In this document: positions 1-5,841 of the stretch, piece by piece
How the letters are laid out: each line of letters begins with the position of its first letter
Position numbering within the stretch: the stretch's first letter is position 1
Assembly (NCBI GenBank): GCA_903885885.1
Contig: CAISKJ010001346.1
Coordinates: 1 to 5,891, forward strand
Reading direction: 5' to 3'
DNA length: 5,891 nucleotides
Source: an uncultured delta proteobacterium
GTDB lineage: Bacteria > Myxococcota_A > Polyangia > Polyangiales > Ga0077539
Notes under the pieces: model-generated
What the model saw: the letters and a program-made list of their open reading frames with translations, nothing else
Told to the model about the DNA's origin: nothing
The model's database searches: none
Position numbers and translations under genes: made by a program

Positions 1-1269
1 GACCATGCAGCGGCCGCCCGAGCAGGCCTGACCGCCGGGGCACACGGTGCCGCAGGCGCCGCAGTTTGCGTTGTCGGTGGTGAGGTCGCGGCACACGCCC
101 GAGCAGTTGGTGGTGCCCGCGAGGCACGACACGGCGCAGGCGCCGCTCGAGCACAGCTGGCCCGACGGGCAGGTGCGGCCGCAGGCGCCGCAGTTGCCGT
201 TGTCGGTGCCGAGGTCGCGGCAGGTGCCGCTGCAGTTGGTGGTGCCCTCGCCGCACGACACGGCGCAGGTGCCCGCGGAGCACACCTGACCGGCGGCGCA
301 GGTCATGCCGCAGGCGCCGCAGTTGAGCCGGTCGGTGGTGAGGTCGCGGCAGGTGCCGGCGCAGTCGCTCTGACCGGCCGTGCACGAGGTGACGCAGGCC
401 CCCGCGGTGCACACCTGGCCCGAGGCGCAGACGGTGCCGCAGGCGCCGCAGTTGAGGCGGTCGGTCTGCACGTCGCGGCAGGTGCCGGTGCAGTTGCTGA
501 GGCCCGTGCCGCAGCTCACGGTGCAGGCGCCGCGCGAGCACACCTGGCCGGCGGCGCAGGCGGTGCCGCAGGTGCCGCAGTTGTTGTTGTCGCTCTGGAG
601 GTCGCGGCAGCTGCCGCCGCACTCGGAGAGGCCCGCGAGGCACGACACGGTGCAGGTGCCGCGCGAGCACACGGTGCCCGAGGGGCAGACGTTGCCGCAG
701 GCGCCGCAGTTGTTGACGTCGGTGGCGATGTCGCGGCAGGTGCCCGTGCAGTTGGTGGTGCCCTCGCCGCACGAGAGCGCGCAGGTGCCCGCGGAGCACA
801 CCTGGCCCGCGGCGCAGGCGGTGCCGCAGGTGCCGCAGTTGTTGCGATCGGTCTGCACGTCGCGGCAGACGCCGCCGCAGTTGGTGGTGCCCTCGGCGCA
901 CGAGAGCACGCAGGCGCCGCCCACGCACACCTGGCCCGAGGCGCAGCGGGTGCCGCAGCCGCCGCAGTTGTCGCGGTCGATGCGCACGTTGGCGCAGTAG
1001 GCCTGCGTGCCGCCGTCGACGCCCGCGTCGGGCGCCTCGGGGGCCGAGCACATGGCGAGGTCGGCGGCGCACTCGACGGCGCAGGCGCCGTTGGAGCACA
1101 CCTGACCGCGGGCGCACGTGACGCCGCAGGCGCCGCAGTGGGCGCGGTCGGTCATGGTGGTGACGCAGAGGCTGCCGCAGAGGCTCTGCCCGGTGGGACA
1201 GCTCGTGATGCAGCGGCCCATCATGCAGACGGTGCCGCCCTGACAGACGGTGCCGCAGGCGCCGCAGTT
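1..1269 (-). repeat. 129-bp tandem array coding Stig1-like units
   Basis: Taking the Asn of NCG (His in one case) as the unit start, units begin at codons ending at 1269, 1140, 969, 840, 711, 582, 453, 324, 195 and 66. Spacing is exactly 129 nt (43 codons) for every step except 1140 to 969, which is 171 nt owing to a 14-residue insertion rich in Ala, Pro, Asp and Gly. There are nine complete units plus one cut by the left edge. Each regular unit has 8 cysteines at fixed positions 2, 5, 9, 15, 20, 24, 31 and 35. Non-Cys positions vary, mainly before NCG and between the second pair of cysteines. Confidence 0.9.
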
Positions 1270-1452
1270 GTCACGGTTGGCCATGAGGTCGACGCAGGTG
1301 GCGCCGCAGGCCGACTGGCCCATCGAGCACTGCGGCCCCATGTCGGTGACCGCGCCCCCGTCGCTCCCTCCGCCGACGACGGGGTTGCCGTCGCAGGCCG
1401 CCAGCGCGACGACGCTGGCGACGATCCATACCCAGGTTGAAACAAATCGCAT
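1..1452 (-). CDS. Stig1-repeat Cys-rich lipoprotein, C-terminus beyond window
   Basis: The frame is open from ATG at 1452 to the left edge (484 residues, no stop), so the true C-terminus is outside the window. The start is supported by an AAGGGG Shine-Dalgarno at 1462-1467, 9 nt upstream of the ATG spacer, and by a textbook lipoprotein signal: Arg2, a hydrophobic stretch, then lipobox LAAC with Cys20, followed by Asp21 and a Gly/Asp/Val linker. From about residue 40 the protein is a run of Cys-rich units with the core NCGxCGxxCxxGQxC, then GxCxxSC, then CxGxCRDLxTD. This resembles the Stig1 (stigma-specific protein) repeat family that is abundant in myxobacteria. I count 81 cysteines in the visible part, about 17%. 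Expected location is the envelope, lipid-anchored, with cysteines paired as disulfides. No catalytic motif is visible. A structural, adhesive or binding role is inference; the family is clear, the function unknown. Confidence 0.88.
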   Translation of the reverse strand, partial: MRFVSTWVWIVASVVALAACDGNPVVGGGSDGGAVTDMGPQCSMGQSACGATCVDLMANRDNCGACGTVCQGGTVCMMGRCITSCPTGQSLCGSLCVTTMTDRAHCGACGVTCARGQVCSNGACAVECAADLAMCSAPEAPDAGVDGGTQAYCANVRIDRDNCGGCGTRCASGQVCVGGACVLSCAEGTTNCGGVCRDVQTDRNNCGTCGTACAAGQVCSAGTCALSCGEGTTNCTGTCRDIATDVNNCGACGNVCPSGTVCSRGTCTVSCLAGLSECGGSCRDLQSDNNNCGTCGTACAAGQVCSRGACTVSCGTGLSNCTGTCRDVQTDRLNCGACGTVCASGQVCTAGACVTSCTAGQSDCAGTCRDLTTDRLNCGACGMTCAAGQVCSAGTCAVSCGEGTTNCSGTCRDLGTDNGNCGACGRTCPSGQLCSSGACAVSCLAGTTNCSGVCRDLTTDNANCGACGTVCPGGQACSGGRCMV

Positions 1453-1474
1453 CGCGAGACACCCCTTCCACACA

Positions 1475-1494
1475 GGCGTCACTTCCAGTGAGCC
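1475..1494 (-). other. Hairpin in gap between acyltransferase and Stig1 lipoprotein
   Basis: The plus strand reads ggc-g-tcact-tcc-agtga-gcc. Five perfect pairs flank a 3-nt loop, then three more pairs follow after one bulged G. It lies between the acyltransferase stop (1535) and the lipoprotein start (1452). No U-tract follows, so it is a poor intrinsic terminator. It could be a leader hairpin or an operator dyad. Confidence 0.3.
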
Positions 1495-1501
1495 GAGCTC
1501 C

Positions 1502-1531
1502 ACCGTAGTGCGCGCGGCGCTCGCGACACAA
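1502..1531 (-). promoter_or_regulatory. Weak candidate promoter for Stig1 lipoprotein
   Basis: Read on the minus strand, TTGTGT (1526-1531) and TACGGT (1502-1507) are separated by 18 nt. Each matches the sigma-70 consensus at only 3 of 6 positions. The implied start would give a leader of about 40-45 nt that contains the hairpin at 1475-1494. Chance matches of this quality are common, so this is tentative. Confidence 0.2.
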
Positions 1532-1534
1532 GGC

Positions 1535-2572
1535 TTACCGCGGGAGCGTACGGGCCGGCGCGGGCGGTGTCTTCGTACCGTACATGGCGCGGCGCGCGAC
1601 CGCGTCGGCGCACCACGCCGCGGCGCGCTGCACCCCTTCGGCGAGGGCGAGCACCGCGGTCGCATAGGCGAGCGCGAAGAGCCACCGCGGCGCGGCGTGG
1701 GTGTGCATCACCCAGCGGCGGTAGAGGGGCCCCATGAGCACGTGGTGCAGGAGGTAGAACTCGTAGGAGGCCGCGGTGATGCGTGCGACGCCGCGGGCGA
1801 GCGGCGCCGGGAGCGGCGGGGTGAGCGTCACGGCGCCGAAGGTGGCGACGCCGAGCGCGACGTCGTGGAGACCGAGGAGGGCGTAGTACGCCGCGACGGC
1901 GGTGGCGGCGGCGAGCACGGGCCAGCGCGAGCGCCCCGCGGCCACGCGCGCGAGGAGCACGCCGAGGCCGAAGGGCAGCACGTTGAAGGCGAAGAAGGGC
2001 GAGACGTACTGGATCCCCGGGTAGTGCAGCAGGCGCGAGGCGCCGGGGAGGTGCTGCGCCGCCTGCCACAGGAGCCAGTGCGAGGCGAGCAGGCCGTGGA
2101 GGCCCCGCGACAGGGGCGCCCTCGAGAGGCGTCGGTGCAGCCACGGGAACAGCGCGTAGAGCGCCATGATGAGCGAGAGGAACCAGAGGTTGGCCGCCAC
2201 CGTGGCGCCCCAGGGGCTCGCGGGCCACAGGGCGTGGAGCCCCGAGGCGTGCGCCGCCCAGAGGCCCGTGGGGCGCTTGTGCGTGAAGGCCGCGAGGCCC
2301 AGCGCGATGAGCGCGAGGCTGAGCCAGTACGAGGGGAGGATGCGCCAGGCCTTGCGGGCCATGAAGGCCCCGAAGGAGACCGGGCGGTCGCCCTGCGAGC
2401 GCGCGAGCCCGTACCCCGAGAGCATGACGAAGAGGGTGATCCCCACGTCGCCCAGGCGGCGCGTGAAGCTGGGCACCGGCGACGACGCGTCGAGGTGGTA
2501 GACGAACACCGCCACCATCGCGACGAGGCGAAGAACGTCCATGCTCGACTGACGCGTCGGCGCGCAGCCCAT
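1535..2572 (-). CDS. Acyltransferase-3 (OafA-like) membrane O-acyltransferase
   Basis: A 345-residue multi-pass membrane protein that likely moves an acyl group (often acetyl) onto a cell-surface sugar or other envelope acceptor; the acceptor cannot be read from the sequence. Family marks in order: Arg15 and His26 in the first membrane helix, the R-x10-H pair needed for activity in characterised OafA/OafB-type enzymes; GITLFVMLSGYG at 44-55, matching the usual G-x-x-x-F-F-x-x-S-G-F block; R73-K-A-W-R77-I-L-P80, the cytoplasmic Arg motif (Lys replaces one Arg of RxxR); NLWFLSLIMALYALFP at 128-143; FNVLPFGLGVLLAR at 196-209; SYEFYLLHH at 269-277. Roughly ten hydrophobic helices are visible. No C-terminal SGNH domain is present, so it is the short single-domain form. 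The ATG at 2572 is chosen for its strong Shine-Dalgarno; an internal ATG at 2542 has none. The stop is TAA at 1535-1537. Confidence 0.92.
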   Translation of the reverse strand: MGCAPTRQSSMDVLRLVAMVAVFVYHLDASSPVPSFTRRLGDVGITLFVMLSGYGLARSQGDRPVSFGAFMARKAWRILPSYWLSLALIALGLAAFTHKRPTGLWAAHASGLHALWPASPWGATVAANLWFLSLIMALYALFPWLHRRLSRAPLSRGLHGLLASHWLLWQAAQHLPGASRLLHYPGIQYVSPFFAFNVLPFGLGVLLARVAAGRSRWPVLAAATAVAAYYALLGLHDVALGVATFGAVTLTPPLPAPLARGVARITAASYEFYLLHHVLMGPLYRRWVMHTHAAPRWLFALAYATAVLALAEGVQRAAAWCADAVARRAMYGTKTPPAPARTLPR

Positions 2573-2578
2573 CGGGTG

Positions 2579-2588
2579 CCCCTCTCCC
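2579..2588 (-). promoter_or_regulatory. Strong ribosome binding site of the acyltransferase
   Basis: On the minus strand GGGAGAGGGG ends 6 nt before the ATG at 2572. It fixes this start over the in-frame ATG at 2542, which has no purine-rich sequence upstream but would keep the R-x10-H motif. Confidence 0.7.
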
Positions 2589-2630
2589 AGCGTGCGCGCC
2601 GATGCCGTGCGTCGGCGCCGCGGGAGAGGG

Positions 2631-2680
2631 TCTTATCTTCGTTTTGAAGCCGACAGATATACGAACAAACGATGATTCGT
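2631..2680 (-). promoter_or_regulatory. AT-rich island, candidate promoter region of acyltransferase
   Basis: This is a clear drop in GC within a very GC-rich window. On the minus strand it contains TTGTTC, TATATC and GATAAG, but no pair gives both good hexamers and 16-18 nt spacing, so exact -35/-10 boxes are not assigned. A dyad ACGAA-10 nt-TTCGT spans 2661-2680 and could be an operator. Its position about 60-110 nt upstream of the ATG fits a promoter for the acyltransferase. Confidence 0.35.
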
Positions 2681-2683
2681 CCG

Positions 2684-2695
2684 CGCCGAACGGCG
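2684..2695 (-). terminator. GC palindrome after MYXO-CTERM gene, doubtful terminator
   Basis: The 12-bp sequence cgccgaacggcg is a perfect palindrome about 50 nt past the TAG at 2747-2749. It can form a four-pair stem with a GTTC loop. There is no T-run right after it, so any termination role is uncertain and the palindrome may be compositional. Confidence 0.2.
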
Positions 2696-2746
2696 GGTCG
2701 ACGCGGTGGGAGTGATCGCAGAGACGAGCGGCGGGGGGTGAGAGGC

Positions 2747-5608
2747 CTACGCGCGACGCGCGCGGCGGCGGCGCTGGAGCGCGCCTGCGAGGCCGAGGAT
2801 CAAGAGCCAGGCGCCCGAGGCGCGCGTCGGCGCGGGAGCGCTCGCGCGGCAGGCGCATCCGCCGCCGGTGTACCCGGAGGCGCCGCCGTCGACGCCGATG
2901 TCGCTCGCGTCGGCGGTGCTCGCGTCGGCGGTGCTCGCGTCGGCGGCGCTCGCGTCGGCGGTGCTCGCGTCGGTGCCGGCGTCGACGACCGGTCGCGGCT
3001 CGCACGCGTTCGCGGTGGTGTCGCAGCGCCGGTCGCTCGCGCAGTCGGCGTCGCTGGTGCAGCCGCAGAGGCCTGTCGAGAGGCACGCGCTGCCGAGGCC
3101 CGACGCGACGCAGGCCTCGCGCGCCGTGGCCGTGCACTGGGCGCAGGTGTTGTCGGCGCCGATGCAGCGCGCGCGGTTGTCGGAGCGGCCGGCGCAGTGC
3201 GCGTCGGTGGCGCACTCGGCGCAGACGCTCGCGGCGCCCGCGTCGGAGGTGAGGCAGTGGGGCCTCGCGGCGGAGAGCGCCGTGCAGTCTCCGTCGAAGT
3301 TGCACGTGGTGGTGCAGGTGCCCGTGCGCGCGGGGTCGTTGCTGGTGCAGAACTGCCCCGCGGGGCACCCGTTGCGGCCCATCCCCACGGCGCAGCCGTC
3401 GACGCAGCGGCGCGTGTCGGCGCTGCAGATGCGCCCGCTCGTGCCGTTGCCGCAGTCGGCGTCGGTGGTGCAGCCGCAGAAGGCGGCGTCCATCATCGAG
3501 GGCACGCAGGCGGCGCCGCTCGTGTTGCCCGCGCAGAGGGCCGCGGGGTCCTCGTCGGTCATGCCGTCGCAGTCGTTGTCGACGCCGTCGCACGCCTCGG
3601 CGCCCGCGGCGCCCGCGGTGGCGCTGCACACGGCGCCGCTCCGGTCGGCGGCGCACACGCGCGTGCCCGTGGCGCGGCACGCGCCCATGCCCACGGTGCA
3701 GGGCGCGCCGAGTTCGAAGCCGTCGTCGATCATGCCGTCGCAGTCGTTGTCGACGCCGTCGCACACCTCGGCGCCGGGCGCCCCCGCGGTGGCGCCGCAG
3801 GTCGTGCCGCTGCCGTCGGCGGCGCACACGCGCGCGCCCGTCGCGACGCAGGCGCCCACGCCCACGGAGCACGCCGCGCCCACGTCGAAGCCGTCGTCGT
3901 TCACGCCGTCGCAGTCGTTGTCGACGCCGTCGCACACCTCGGCGGCGGGGGCGCGGGTGACCGTGTCGACGGGGCACGCGACGCCGACGCCCGAGCAGGT
4001 CTCGGCGGGGTCGCAGGCGGCGATCGAGGTCGACGCGCGGCACACCGTGGTCGCCGGGAGGAACGCATCGGCCGGGCACGCGTTGGAGGCGCCGGTGCAG
4101 CGCTCGGCCACGTCGCACGCGCCCGCGGCGTCGCGGCACACGGTGGTGGCGGGGGCGTAGGTGCTGTCGTCGGGGCAAGCGACGGCGGCGCCGGTGCAGG
4201 CCTCGGCGAGGTCACACGCGCCCGTCGAGGCGCGGCACGCAGTGCCCGCCGCGGCCAATGCGTCGGCGGGGCAGGCGACCGACGCGCCCGTGCAGCGCTC
4301 GGCGAGGTCGCACACGCCCATCGAGGCGCGGCACAGGGTGCCCGACGGGGCCAATGCGTCGGCGGGACACGCGGGCGACGCGCCCGTGCAGGTCTCGGCG
4401 GGGTCGCACGGGCCGAGCGTGGGGCGGCACACGGTGGTCGTCGGGGCGAAGCCATCGGCGGGGCACGCGGGCGACGCGCCCGTGCAGCTCTCGGCCACGT
4501 CGCAGGCGCCGGTCGCGGCGCGGCAGACGGTGCCCGCGGTGCGGAGCGTCCACGCGGTGGCGGCGCTCGCGGTGGCGGGCGCGGCGCAGAACTGGCACGC
4601 GTTGGCGGCGTCGACGACGCCGTTGGCGTAGCAGGTGCCGCCGATGCGGCAGAAGCCCTCGTCGGTGAGGCCGTCGCAGTCGTTGTCGAGGCCGTCGCAG
4701 AGCTCGGGGGCGCTGGTGTTGATGGCGACGACGGAGTCGTTGCAGTCGCCCGCGGCGCAGCTCTGGCCGTCGCCGTCGCGGTCGACGGAGTCGCAGAGGC
4801 GCCAGTTGAGCACGCCGTTGATCTCGGTGACCGTCATGCCCGTGAGGTACACGGCGGGGAGCGCGTCGATGGCGCGCGCCGAGGTTTGAGCCGTGGCCTG
4901 GTTCGCGCTCTGCCCGGCGAAGTGCATGATGACCCGCGTCGCGCCCGCGGGGACGGTGACGGGGAAGTCGACCGCGGGGCCCTGCGTGCCCGCGCAGTCG
5001 AAGACGGTCATGGTGACGGCGGTGGGAGGCACCGCCGCGCCCGCGCCCCAGAAGTTGTGGTTGAGGCTCGGGTCGCCGCTCCCGTCGCCGTCGTCGGTGG
5101 TGAGCCAGCGGTCGGCGACGGTGAAGGCGGTGTCGCCCGACGACGACGAGAAGATCGCCGTGCCCCCGTCGGAGCCTGCGTTCGTTTGGATGCGAATCGT
5201 GGCGGTGATGGGCGCCGCGGTGGGGTTCTCGAGCACCTCGAGGAAGCGCGCCCAGCCCGCGCCGGACGCGGGCGGAACGTAGACCTTGCGGGTGACGTTG
5301 AGCGCCGCGAGCACCGCGGGCCCCGTGACGACCTGACGGCCCGAGAGCTCGGTGCTGCGGGTCGAGAACGGAAACGCCGTGCCGTTCACCGTGAGGTACT
5401 GGCCGACGTCGTAGGCGTCGCTGGTGCCGTTGCACACCGACCCGTTGCCGCTCACGTCCCAGACGTAGGTCGCGCCGTCGGTGACCGTGGTGTTGGGGCC
5501 CGAGCAGTCGCACTGCGCGCTCGCTTCACGCGGCGCGATCATGAGCGCGAGGGCCGCGAGGCTCATCGCGGCCTTCGTCACGAGGCCGATGGGTTTCAAC
5601 CTGTTCAT
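2747..5608 (-). CDS. Exported Cys-rich MopE/disintegrin-like repeat protein, MYXO-CTERM
   Basis: A 953-residue surface protein. Domain order by residue: Sec signal peptide 1-31 (cleavage ASA|Q); a Cys-poor domain, probably beta-sandwich, 33-271 with an Asp-rich TTDDGDGSGD segment at 170; a MopE-type metal-binding motif 272-320 (DRDGDG, DCND, CDGLDNDCDG, DEG); six 32-residue CR..CD.AE.CTG..CP.D repeats 362-548; three 57-residue units with CDGVDNDCDG 557-687; a Cys-rich tail to 870 with several C..D.DC modules; an Asp/Ala/Ser/Thr linker 875-909; MYXO-CTERM 916-953. It probably stands on the cell surface; Ca2+ or other metal binding by the Asp-rich motifs is likely from the family, but substrate or partner is unknown. 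The ATG at 5608 is chosen because the signal peptide begins there. The frame extends up to a TTG at 5734, but that part is Arg-rich, does not look like a leader, and the TTG lies in a promoter-like TTGACA. A GGAAGGGAG sits 15 nt upstream of the ATG, farther than usual. Stop TAG. Confidence 0.9.
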   Translation of the reverse strand: MNRLKPIGLVTKAAMSLAALALMIAPREASAQCDCSGPNTTVTDGATYVWDVSGNGSVCNGTSDAYDVGQYLTVNGTAFPFSTRSTELSGRQVVTGPAVLAALNVTRKVYVPPASGAGWARFLEVLENPTAAPITATIRIQTNAGSDGGTAIFSSSSGDTAFTVADRWLTTDDGDGSGDPSLNHNFWGAGAAVPPTAVTMTVFDCAGTQGPAVDFPVTVPAGATRVIMHFAGQSANQATAQTSARAIDALPAVYLTGMTVTEINGVLNWRLCDSVDRDGDGQSCAAGDCNDSVVAINTSAPELCDGLDNDCDGLTDEGFCRIGGTCYANGVVDAANACQFCAAPATASAATAWTLRTAGTVCRAATGACDVAESCTGASPACPADGFAPTTTVCRPTLGPCDPAETCTGASPACPADALAPSGTLCRASMGVCDLAERCTGASVACPADALAAAGTACRASTGACDLAEACTGAAVACPDDSTYAPATTVCRDAAGACDVAERCTGASNACPADAFLPATTVCRASTSIAACDPAETCSGVGVACPVDTVTRAPAAEVCDGVDNDCDGVNDDGFDVGAACSVGVGACVATGARVCAADGSGTTCGATAGAPGAEVCDGVDNDCDGMIDDGFELGAPCTVGMGACRATGTRVCAADRSGAVCSATAGAAGAEACDGVDNDCDGMTDEDPAALCAGNTSGAACVPSMMDAAFCGCTTDADCGNGTSGRICSADTRRCVDGCAVGMGRNGCPAGQFCTSNDPARTGTCTTTCNFDGDCTALSAARPHCLTSDAGAASVCAECATDAHCAGRSDNRARCIGADNTCAQCTATAREACVASGLGSACLSTGLCGCTSDADCASDRRCDTTANACEPRPVVDAGTDASTADASAADASTADASTADASDIGVDGGASGYTGGGCACRASAPAPTRASGAWLLILGLAGALQRRRRARRA
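2750..2863 (-). other. MYXO-CTERM sorting signal
   Basis: Residues 916-953 show the three parts of this signal: a Cys motif (GGCACRAS), one hydrophobic helix (AWLLILGLAGAL), and an Arg-rich end (QRRRRARRA). In Myxococcus such tails are processed by a myxosortase intramembrane protease, with the Cys needed for surface display. Here the Cys may be C918 or C920. Confidence 0.88.
2904..2973 (-). repeat. 15-bp tandem repeat coding TADAS linker
   Basis: The plus-strand unit ctcgcgtcggcggtg starts at 2904, 2919, 2934, 2949 and 2964. The first, second and fourth copies are identical, the third differs by one base, and the fifth breaks off after 10 bases. It codes TADAS/AADAS pentapeptides around residues 879-902, a flexible acidic spacer just before the MYXO-CTERM helix. 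Changes in copy number keep the frame, so linker length could vary between strains. Confidence 0.88.
3563..3940 (-). repeat. Three 171-bp units with MopE-type CDGVDNDCDG motif
   Basis: Residues 557-687 hold three units of exactly 57 residues, each starting AE-x-CDGVDNDCDG and, in the first two, followed by a GxGAC..TG.RVCAAD segment. A stretch of about 30 bp beginning gccgtcgcagtcgttgtcga is the same in all three copies at 3563, 3734 and 3905, exactly 171 bp apart. The Asp/Asn-rich core resembles the putative metal-binding motif named after MopE, a copper-related surface protein of Methylococcus. Confidence 0.85.
3965..4525 (-). repeat. Six 96-bp disintegrin-like CR-CD-E-CTG-CP repeats
   Basis: Cys-Arg pairs start at residues 362, 394, 426, 458, 491 and 523, a spacing of 32, 32, 32, 33 and 32. 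Each unit reads CRxxxGxCDxAExCTGxSxxCPxD with four cysteines; the sixth is looser (two extra residues and CSG for CTG). The pattern matches the core of the eukaryotic disintegrin domain consensus (CR..CD..E.C.G.S..CP.D) but is shorter and tandem. Homology versus convergence cannot be settled here. Confidence 0.85.
4649..4795 (-). other. Full MopE-type metal-binding motif
   Basis: Residues 272-320 carry the complete form: DRDGDGQSC, then AAGDCNDS, then INTSAPELCDGLDNDCDG and TDEGFC. Asp, Asn and Glu side chains are spaced as in EF-hand-like or thrombospondin type-3-like Ca2+ loops. It joins the N-terminal domain to the Cys-rich repeats. The three later copies lack the DRDGDG half. Confidence 0.82.
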
Positions 5609-5704
5609 GGGGTTTCGTCGACGCTCCCTTCCGGTGGCCCCAACGTCGGTGGGCGAACGCCCCCAATGCGTGGGGACGCTCGCACCCGCCGGAGCTCGGC
5701 GCAC

Positions 5705-5734
5705 ATTCCGAAGGGCGAAGGGGTGCTCTGTCAA
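5705..5734 (-). promoter_or_regulatory. Candidate sigma-70-type promoter of MYXO-CTERM gene
   Basis: On the minus strand a perfect TTGACA (5729-5734) is followed 18 nt later by CGGAAT (5705-5710), a weak -10 matching 3 of 6. Transcription would start near 5698 and give a leader of about 90 nt before the ATG at 5608. This fits the signal-peptide start and argues against translation from the TTG inside the -35 box. Confidence 0.45.
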
Positions 5735-5826
5735 GCGATGCCGCGCGGCGCGGCGCGCTCCAGTCAGTTGTCGCGGCAGCGGCCCGCGACGCAGCGCGGA
5801 CGCCCCGTCGACGCGCGCATCGGGTG

Positions 5827-5832
5827 TAGGCT
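5827..5832 (+). promoter_or_regulatory. Candidate -10 box for right-edge lipoprotein
   Basis: TAGGCT within GTGTAGGCT lies 9 nt before the ATG at 5842. If it is a -10 element, the transcript would begin only a few bases before the ATG, that is, nearly leaderless. That would explain the absence of a clear Shine-Dalgarno. No -35 match is seen. Confidence 0.25.
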
Positions 5833-5841
5833 GGCGCGCCG

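Noticed and set aside
1..969. Possible CRISPR array because of regular repeats
   Set aside because: The 129-nt period has no short repeat/unique spacer alternation; it is a coding repeat with conserved cysteines in an uninterrupted frame.
380..1000. Plus-strand frame with repeated VPQAPQL-type peptides
   Set aside because: The repeats are the antisense image of the 129-bp Stig1-like array on the other strand.
1250..2647. A 465-codon plus-strand frame
   Set aside because: It is antisense to the acyltransferase and the start of the Stig1 lipoprotein, rich in Arg, Glu and Gly, with no recognisable motif or signal.
2868..4160. A 430-codon plus-strand frame, Ala/Ser/Pro-rich
   Set aside because: Antisense shadow of the MYXO-CTERM protein; its apparent repeats mirror the TADAS linker and MopE units.
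1479..4178. An 899-codon open frame on the minus strand
   Set aside because: It is an Arg/Pro/His-rich out-of-frame shadow crossing the acyltransferase, the gap and half of the MYXO-CTERM gene, typical of very high GC with repeats. The other frames have clear domains.
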